A stretch of DNA of 34,090 bases. It comes from Actinomadura montaniterrae (GTDB lineage Bacteria; Actinomycetota; Actinomycetes; Streptosporangiales; Streptosporangiaceae). The DNA lies in contig NZ_WBMR01000094.1 in the NCBI RefSeq assembly GCF_008923365.1, positions 1-34,090 of the forward strand, written 5' to 3'. Of this stretch, positions 23,642-31,500 are shown in pieces. A program made the translations under genes and the position numbers. Below the pieces are notes generated by a model. The model worked only from the letters and a program-made list of their open reading frames with translations. It was not told the origin of the DNA and searched no databases. The number at the start of each line of letters is the position of its first letter. The stretch's first letter is position 1.

Positions 23642-24556
23642 TCACTGCTCCGCCAGCCGCCGCAGGTCGGCCAGGCCCGGGGCCTGCTGCTCGGCCGCGT
23701 CCGCCGGGACGGTGCCGGACAGGTGGTCCTCCGGCAGCCCCCGGAACGCCCGGATCGCCTGCACGGCGTTGACGCCCGCCTCGTACGCGTCCGACAGCCG
23801 CGCCTTCCACAGCCCGGTCGCGATCTCCCCGGCCCGGCCCGCCGGGACGCGCCGCAGGTAGCCCGCCGCGTCGCCCGACACCGCCGCCCACACGTACCCG
23901 ACGAGGTTCCCGCCCAGCACCACCGGCAGGTGTACGACCGGCCCCGCCGTCTCCTCCGGATACGCCGGCATCGGGGCGCTGACCAGCGGACCCCAGCCCT
24001 TCGACCGGTCCGCCGGCGTCCCGTCCGGGTACAGGCCGTCCTGGACGAGCGGGCCGGGCGAGCGAGGGGCGTCCGGGTTCAGCGACGCGCCGAGCTCGCT
24101 CAGGCTCTGCGCCCACTGCTCCTGCGCGTCCGCCGGGATCGCGCCGCCCTCCGGGTCCTCCGGGGCGCCGCGCCACCGGCGCACCGCGTCCTGCGCGGGC
24201 AGGCCCTCGCCGTACGACTGGTCCAGCCGCCGGTTCCACAGCGACGACGCGTCCAGGCTCCGCTCGAAGAACGCCAGGTTGCGGATGAACCCGCACGCCT
24301 TGGTGTTGCTCTCGGCGGCCCACACGTAGCCGAGGAGATCACCGCCCGCCATGACCGGCAGGTAGAGCACCCGCTGCCGGGTGGAGCGCTCGTAGCTCTC
24401 CGGCGGCGGGACCGGCTCCCCCGGCAGCGCCGGCGCGGGCGGCAGGTCCAGCGGGTCGTGCGCGCCGCCCGGGGACGGCAGCGGCCGCGAAGGGTCGGGA
24501 GACCAGGGCATGCCCGGGTACCCGCTGTTACCGCCCGGGTGAGGCGGGGTGCTCAT
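23642..24556 (-). CDS. Internally duplicated protein after the giant toxin, candidate immunity
   Basis: 304 residues, no signal peptide. A Pro-rich N-terminus (1-55) leads to two copies of an unrecognised domain. The first begins YLPVMAGGDLLGYVWAAES (about 65), the second HLPVVLGGNLVGYVWAAVS (about 210). Each is followed by a helical segment with LW(N/K)xRL, then A(V/I)RxxRGxPED, and then IPADA or VPADA. It lies directly downstream of the giant effector gene on the same strand, where polymorphic toxin immunity genes usually sit; hence the suggestion. GGAAGGGA precedes ATG 24556. A 79-bp gap separates it from the next operon. Confidence 0.75.
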   Translation of the reverse strand: MSTPPHPGGNSGYPGMPWSPDPSRPLPSPGGAHDPLDLPPAPALPGEPVPPPESYERSTRQRVLYLPVMAGGDLLGYVWAAESNTKACGFIRNLAFFERSLDASSLWNRRLDQSYGEGLPAQDAVRRWRGAPEDPEGGAIPADAQEQWAQSLSELGASLNPDAPRSPGPLVQDGLYPDGTPADRSKGWGPLVSAPMPAYPEETAGPVVHLPVVLGGNLVGYVWAAVSGDAAGYLRRVPAGRAGEIATGLWKARLSDAYEAGVNAVQAIRAFRGLPEDHLSGTVPADAAEQQAPGLADLRRLAEQ

Positions 24557-24684
24557 GGCATCTGTCCCTTCCGAATCTGCATGGCCGTCCCGTTATCTGC
24601 GCGGCGTCCCGTTCGCGCCGTGTCCCTCCGCGCGGCGCCCCGTTTCCGCGCCGCGTCCCCTGTGCGCGTCCCCTGCGCGGGGCG

Positions 24685-25550
24685 TCAGCGGGGCGGATGC
24701 GCGTCCGCCCAGATGTCGAACGTGGGCCGCTGCACCCAGCCGCCGTCCCTGGTCTGCGTCCAGGTGAATCCAGTATGGACGACGTTCGTGATGCGATATC
24801 GGGTGCCTCGGGGCAGGATCAGCTCCCGCTGGTCCGGATAGGCGCTGCGGGTGCCCATCCAGAGCCCGTGCGCGCCCTCCGGCAGCCGCATCCGCATCCG
24901 GAACTCGAACGGGTTCCCGTCCACCACCGTCGGGTTCACCCCGAGCGAGGTCGACATGTAGCCCGGCTCCGTCTGGGTCATACCGATCAGCATCCGCGGG
25001 TCCCGGTTCCCGAGCGGCGTGCCGTCCGGAGCGAGCAGGAACGACACGTCGTGCAGGCCGCGGACCGTCTCGACCGGCTCCAGCAGCGGCTGGTGCAGCG
25101 CCTGGTCCAGCTCGGCGATCCGCCGCCAGAACGCCTCCGGCGTCGGCTCCCCACCGAGGTATTGGCTCAGCCGCTCGTGGTCCTGGTGCTGCCGCCAGAT
25201 CTCCTGCAGCCGCAGCTCGGGGCTCTCATGCGACAGGACGTACTGGACGATCTGCCGCTGGTAGTCCGTCAGGTCCGGACGGCGCCACATAGCGTTCAGC
25301 GCATGCGAGTCGACCGGCATGCTGCCGCCGTTCAGGTACATCAGGTGCCGCGCGTAGTTCTCCTCCAGCCGCACCTGGTTCAGGTACCGGCCGACGTCCG
25401 CGCCGGGCCGCAGGTGCGGGTTCGGCATCGACTGCACCGTGTACCAGTGCACCGCCTGCTGGAGATGCGGCGGGAGTTGCTGGAACACGTGCCCGAGCCG
25501 CGTCTCGCCGTACAGTTCGCCGTCGTGGTCGCTGTCGAACCGGCGGACCG
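24685..25550 (-). other. C-terminal ADP-ribosyltransferase domain (R-S-QxE)
   Basis: The domain keeps the three ART signatures: Arg in ETVRGLH (codon 25060-25062), the STS strand in GYMSTSLG (24946-24954), and the ARTT-loop pair in DQRELILPRGT, where Q-R-E is encoded at 24823-24831. A Gln two residues before the catalytic Glu (QxE rather than ExE) is typical of C3-like and some Tc-toxin ARTs that modify Asn, Gln or Thr rather than Arg. A helical segment (about 25100-25540) precedes the core. Confidence 0.82.
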
Positions 25551-28500
25551 TGTCCGAGTCGACGTGGCCGATCTCCTGGTGGTGCGGCCCGCCGGGATGC
25601 GCGTGCTCGCCCGGCTGGTGCGCCGCGGGATGGCCGGCGGCGGGGTTGTGGGCGCCGGGATGCGTGCCCGGGTGGGCGCCCGGATGCGTTCCGGGATGCG
25701 CTCCGGGATGCGTTCCGGCGGGGGTGCCGGGGTGCGCGCCGGGGTGGGTGCCGGGGGCCGCGCCCGGGTGCGTTCCTGGGCGCGCGGCCGGGCTGGCGCC
25801 GGGGTGCGCGGCCGGGTTGGTACCGGGGTGTGCGGTCGGTGTCGTGCCGGGACGGGCGCCGGGCGCGGTGCCGGGGTGCGCGGCGGGACGCGCGTTCGGC
25901 GGGACGCCAGGGCCTGCGGCGGGACGGCCGCCCGGAGCCGTCCCCGGATGGGCGGCGGGCCGTCCACCGGGACCCGCGCCGGGGTTCGCACCAGGCCGGA
26001 CACCGGGGGCACCGCCCGGAGCGGCACCGGGGTGCGCGACCGGGTTGGCTCCGGCGTGCACGCCTGGATGCGCACCCGGATGGGCTCCGGGGTGCGCCGC
26101 CGGCGTGGCTCCGGGGTGGACGTTGAGGTTCGCGCCTGCGTGGACGCCCGGGTGGGCACCCGGCGTCGCGCCGGGGTGTGCGGCGGGGGTGGCCCCAGGG
26201 TGGGCGGCCGGCGTCGCGCCGGGATGGGCCACCGGGTTGTACGGGGTGTGTGGGGCGCCGTAGCCCGGCGCCGGACGCCGCGGATCGGCGTGCCCTGCGT
26301 GCCCTGCGTGGCCGGTGTGCGGCGGGCCGCCGTTCCAGCCGTTGCCGGCGGCGGGCGGTTCGGGGTCGCGGCGGCGCCGGAACCAGTCCCGCAGCCCGCG
26401 GGCCTCCGCGTCGCCGCGCGAGTGCGCGTCGTCCCCGCCCCGGTGGCCGGGGGCGTAGCCGCCCTCGCCCGCGGGCGCGGTCGTGCCGTCCGGGTGATGC
26501 GCGGTCCACGAGCCGTCCGGCGGCAGGCCCGGCCGGACCTGCCCGTCCGCGTCCGGATGGCCGGACGAGGCGTACACGTTCCCGTCGCCGTCCGACCAGG
26601 CCAGGCCGTGCGGCGCCACGACCGGGACGCCGAGCCGCTCGGCCAGCCGGGCGGCGAACTCGCCGTCGCCGGTGTGGCAGGACAGCAGCAGCACCTCGCG
26701 GCCGTTCCAGTTCGGGTCGTTGCGGATCAGGTCGGCGAGGTCGTCCGCGCCGAGCCGGCGCCCGCCGCCGAGCCGCAGCCCGTCCGCGTCGCCGTGCCCG
26801 TCCACCACGAACCGGTGCGGGTCCGCCGGGACCCGCTGCGCCAGGTCGCGCATCGCCGGGTCGGACGGGTCGTGGAACGACCGGCCCGCCGGGGTCTCGT
26901 CGCTGCCGCGGAACACCTCGTGGAGGTGGGGCGGAAGGTCCGCGGGGATCGCGGTCTCGCCCGGCTCCGCGGGCTCGTGCTCGCCCTCGTGGGTCTGCTC
27001 GCCCTCGTGGGTGCCCTCCGCGGGCTCGTGCGTCCCATGCTCCGGCGGCGCGTGGCCTTCGGATGGCGCATGGCCTTCGGATGGCGCGCGGCCTTCGGAC
27101 GGGGCGTGGCCTTCGGATGGCGCGTGGCCTTCGGACGGGGCGTGCTGCGGGCCCGCGTCGCGGTGCTGCGGCTCCGGCGGCTCCTCCACGGGCGTGCTCC
27201 GCAGGTGCGGCGGCAGCGCCTGGTCCAGGGCGTCCTTGAACTGTTCGTTGAGGCGCCGGTTGACCGCCTCCACGACGGCCCGCTCCTCGTTCGTCAGCCC
27301 CGGCTCGCGCGCGCCCCGCGCGGCCTGCTCGTCGGCGACGTTCGGCAGGTCGCGCGAGACCTCGTACAGCGAATGCTCGTGGTCGGCGACGGCGTCGAAC
27401 GACCGCAGATGCAGGCGCAGCTCGCCGATGTGCCCGTTCGGCATCCGCACCGTCATCCGGATGTCGCGGTAGCCGCTCGGCTGCGGGCTGCGCAGCCGGT
27501 CCTTGATCGACACCACGTCCACGCCGTGCCGCGCCGTCACGTCCTGGACGCGGTCGAGCGCGCGGTACAGGTCCGCGACGCTGTCGAACTGGACCTTGCC
27601 GCCCAGCAGGTCGTTCAGCGTGGAGGCGTCGCCGTTGTTCTCGTTGATGATCTTGTCGAGGGCGCGCACCCGGTCCTTGGCGCCCGGCCGCATCTTCGCG
27701 TCGTCCGGCTCGTTCGCGAGATCGCGCAGGACGTCGTGCAGCGTGCCGCGCTGCTCCTCCGCCGCCCGGTACAGGTCGTCGAGGTAGTCGTTGACCAGCG
27801 GGCTGTCCTTCGGGATCGGCCGGCCCTCGCCGGCCCTCGCCCGCTCCTCCGCCAGCGCCTCATGATCGAACCCGGGCTGGCCCGGCGCCTTCGAGGTGCC
27901 GATCTCGCCGATGACCCGGTCGCTGATCTCCTGCTGCCAGTCCTCCAGCGGCGTCCGGACGGGCTGCGCGGGCCCGTCGGCCAGGACCGCGTCCGGACCC
28001 CGCTCGTTCACCTCCCGGATCGACTCCTCCAGGACGTGGACGGCCTCCGGGTGGGTCAGCAGGCTGTGCAGCGTCCGCGGCCTCGCCAGCAGCGAGTCGT
28101 GGATCGCCTGCTCCGCGCGGGTCAGCGGCGGCGGCCCGTTCCCCTCGATGATCCGCGCCAGCTCCGGATGGTCCGGCAGCCGGTTGCGCAGGTCGTCGTC
28201 CAGGAGGTCGCCGAGCCGGTCGCCGCGGTCGTTGACGACCGTGTCGCGCGCCTGGTCGACGACCTGCCGGATCTGCTCGTTCTCCTGGATCCGGCGCATC
28301 AGCTCCGGATCGGCGGTGCGGGGCCGCTCGCCCTCCGGCTCCGCCGGCCCCCGCGAGCGCGGCTGCGCGTCCGGGTGCGGTGCGGACGCCTCGTTCTCCA
28401 GCCGCACCGGGCCCTCGCCGCGTCCCGCCTCACTCGGGGACGGCGCGTTCTCGGTCTCCGGGCGCGCGTCCGCCGCCCTTGGAGCGGTGTCCGTGCTAGG

Positions 28501-31500
28501 GGTGCCGTCTTCCGCACGAGGGGTGCCTCCAGGACGCGCGGCGTCCGGGCGAACCCCCTCGCCGCCAGGCGGAACCGCGCTCTCGCCCCGAGGAGCCTCC
28601 CCGGGACGCGCCGTCTCCGGCGACCGGCTCCCCGGGCTCGCGGTGCCCTCCGTCCGATGCGGCCCCGGCGAGCCGACCGTGGACGACCGTCCCGGACTCC
28701 CGGCACCCGCCTCGGGCCTGGGCGCCGTGCTCGGCGACTCCGACTCGTACCAGCCGTAATGCGACCGAGCGTCCGGACGCGACGCCTCCGGCGTCGCCGC
28801 CGCCTCGGAACCGGGCCGCTCGTCCGCCCCACGGGCTCCCGGCCCGGACTCCCGCGGCTCACCCGCCCGCGGCTCACCCGCCCGCGGTTCGGTGCCGGAC
28901 GGCTCGGTCCCGCGCGGTGCGGCCGTATGCGGGTCCGCGCCAGACGGCTCGGCCGTGTGCGGCTCGGTGCTGGACGGCTCGGCGGAACGCGGCTGGGCAG
29001 CGTGCGGCTCGGAACCGGACGGCTCGCCGGTACGCGGTTCGGTGCTGGACGGCTCGGCCGTGCGCGGTTCGGTGCTCGACGGGTCGGTGGTGCGCGGTTC
29101 GGGGCTGGACGGCTCCGTGCGCGGTTGGGGGGGCGACGACTCGGGGGCCGGGTCGCGGCCGGCGACGCGTTGGTCGCCTGGTTCGGGCCGCGGGCCGCGC
29201 ATGCGGGGCTGCGGCGCGTCCGACCCGACCGGGTGCGCCGGCGGCTGGGAGCCGCCCGTCGCGGGGCCATTGCTCGCCGGGGGAGTGGGGCCGCCCGGGG
29301 AACCGCCGTTGCGGAGGGTCGGCTCCAGGTTGTGGTAGCTCCGGTAGTGCGTGTAGACGGTCGGCTCGCCGCCCGGGATCGGGCTCGGGACGGTCTCCGT
29401 CCAGCGGACGTGGACGACCTCGGGCGTGACGTGGTCCCCGTTCGGCTCGGGGAAGAAGTCGATCCGGTCGATCGTGTGCCCGGCCCGGTGCTGGGAGTGC
29501 AGGTGCGCCTCGAACGAGCGGCGCCAGCTCTCGCTGGGCTCGAAGTCGGCGCCCCTGTTCCCGCGGTTCGTCTTGCTCTCCTGCGGGAAGTAGTTGATCC
29601 GCTCGCCGGGGCCGCGTCCCTCGTGCGGGAAGATGTGGCCGCCGTCGAAGGACCCGCCGGGGTACTCGCCCGGGTGGTTGGACGAGGCCGTGGCGGGACT
29701 GCCGCCGCCGATGTGGCCGACGTCGGTCTGCACGCCCTCGTTGCGCTGCTTGTGGCCCGCGTCGTACTCGGGGCGCCCGGTGGCCGTGTCCGCCTGGCCG
29801 TGCTCGTCCGTGTGGTACATGAACGTGCCCGGCTCGACGCCGTTGTCGGTGAAGTCGCCGTGGCGGGCGGCGTCGGGCGGGTCGAGGCGGCTGGGGTTGC
29901 TCACCTCGAACCGGTCGTGCGGCTCGATCAGGTAGTGGGTGTTCGGCTTCGGGATGTCCTGCGCGGTGGTCCGGGTGCTGTCGCCGAGCTCGGGGTTGAA
30001 GCCGCGCGTCTTGTCGCCGTACCAGGTCCGGACGTGGGTGATGTTGCCTTCGCGGTCGGTCCAGAAGACGCCGTGCAGCTTGCCGTCCGGACCGGTGACC
30101 TCGATGCGCGCGTTCCTGGGCAGGTTCGGCTGGTTGCTGAAGGGGCCCTGCGTGCTGGGGTCGTACCGGCCGGGCCACGGGTGCGGCGTCGCGTCGGCGG
30201 GCGGGTCGAACCGGACGGCGGACGGGGCCGAGCCCTGCCCGTGGGCGTTCTCCTCGCCGGTGAAGACGTGCGGGTTCACATGGCCGAGGTCGACCCGGTG
30301 CGTGACGCCCGGCTCCGGGCGCGTGACGTCGACGTTGTCGTTCGGCGGGACGACGCGGGCGCCGGGCTCGTCCGAGGTGTAGTTCGTGACGTGGCTGACC
30401 TCGCCGTTGCGGTCGGTGTAGGCGACGCTGCGCGGGGTCCTCCGGCCGTCCGGGCCGACCTCGTGGACGGTGTAGCGCGAGTTGGGCAGCAGGCCGTCCG
30501 CGTCCACCACCCGCTGGGTGGGGTCGAGGTCGATCGACCTGTCGTGGGCGTCCTGCGGCGGGTCCCATTCGGCCTGCTGGTGCGGCATCCGGGGCTCGTC
30601 GGGCGACGTGCCGGACGGCGTGTCGGGCGGCGGGTTCGCGCCGTCGCCGCCAGCGGGGTCGGACCCGTCCTCGCCGGGGCGGGACCGCCGGAACTGCGGG
30701 CCGTCCTCGCCGGGCGCCCGCCCGCCGGGGTGGGGCTCGGTCTCGCCGGCCGGGCGGCGTTCGCCGGGGGTGAGTTCGCCGCTGTCGTGGCGCGGCGGGG
30801 CCTCGCCGCGGCCCGGTTCGGTCTCGTTGGTGCGCGGACGGCCGTCGTCTGGGCGCGGTTCGGTGTCGTTGGAGCGCGGGCGTCCCTCGTCGGGGCGCGG
30901 TTCGGTCTCGTCGCCGGCCGGGCGGCGTTCGCCGCCGTCGTGGGCCGCGGGCTCCTTGTCGCGGCCGGGGCCGCTCTCGTGCGGGCGGCCGTCGTCCGGG
31001 CGGGGTTCGGTGTCGTTGGAGCGCGGACGTCCCTCGTCGGGGCGCGGTTCGGTCTCGTCGCCGGCCGGGCGGCGTTCGCCGCCGTCGTGGCCCGCGGGCT
31101 CCTTGTCGCGGCCGGGGCCGCTCTCGTGCGGGCGGCCGTCGTCGGTGGGGAGCTGCCCGCTGTCGTGGCGGGGCGGGGTCTCGCCCTGGCCCGGTTCGGT
31201 CTCGTTGGTGCGCGGACGGCCGTCGTCCGGGCGCATCTGACCGTCGTCGTGGCGAGGCGTCCCCTCGCCCGTGCCCTGGTCATGCGGGGCGCGGGACGGG
31301 TCGGTGGTGTCGTCGCCGGTCCGCGGCGCGCCCTCGGGAGTGCCCCGGTCGGTGCCGGGCGTGCCTTCGGGGGTGCCCCGGTCGGTGCCGGGCGTGTCGT
31401 CGTGGGAGACGCGGTTGCCCGGAGTACCGCCGTCATTCGCGGACGGGGTGCTCGTGGGCGCCTCGCCGCGGAAGTGGCGGTCCATCACGTCGCCGACGGC

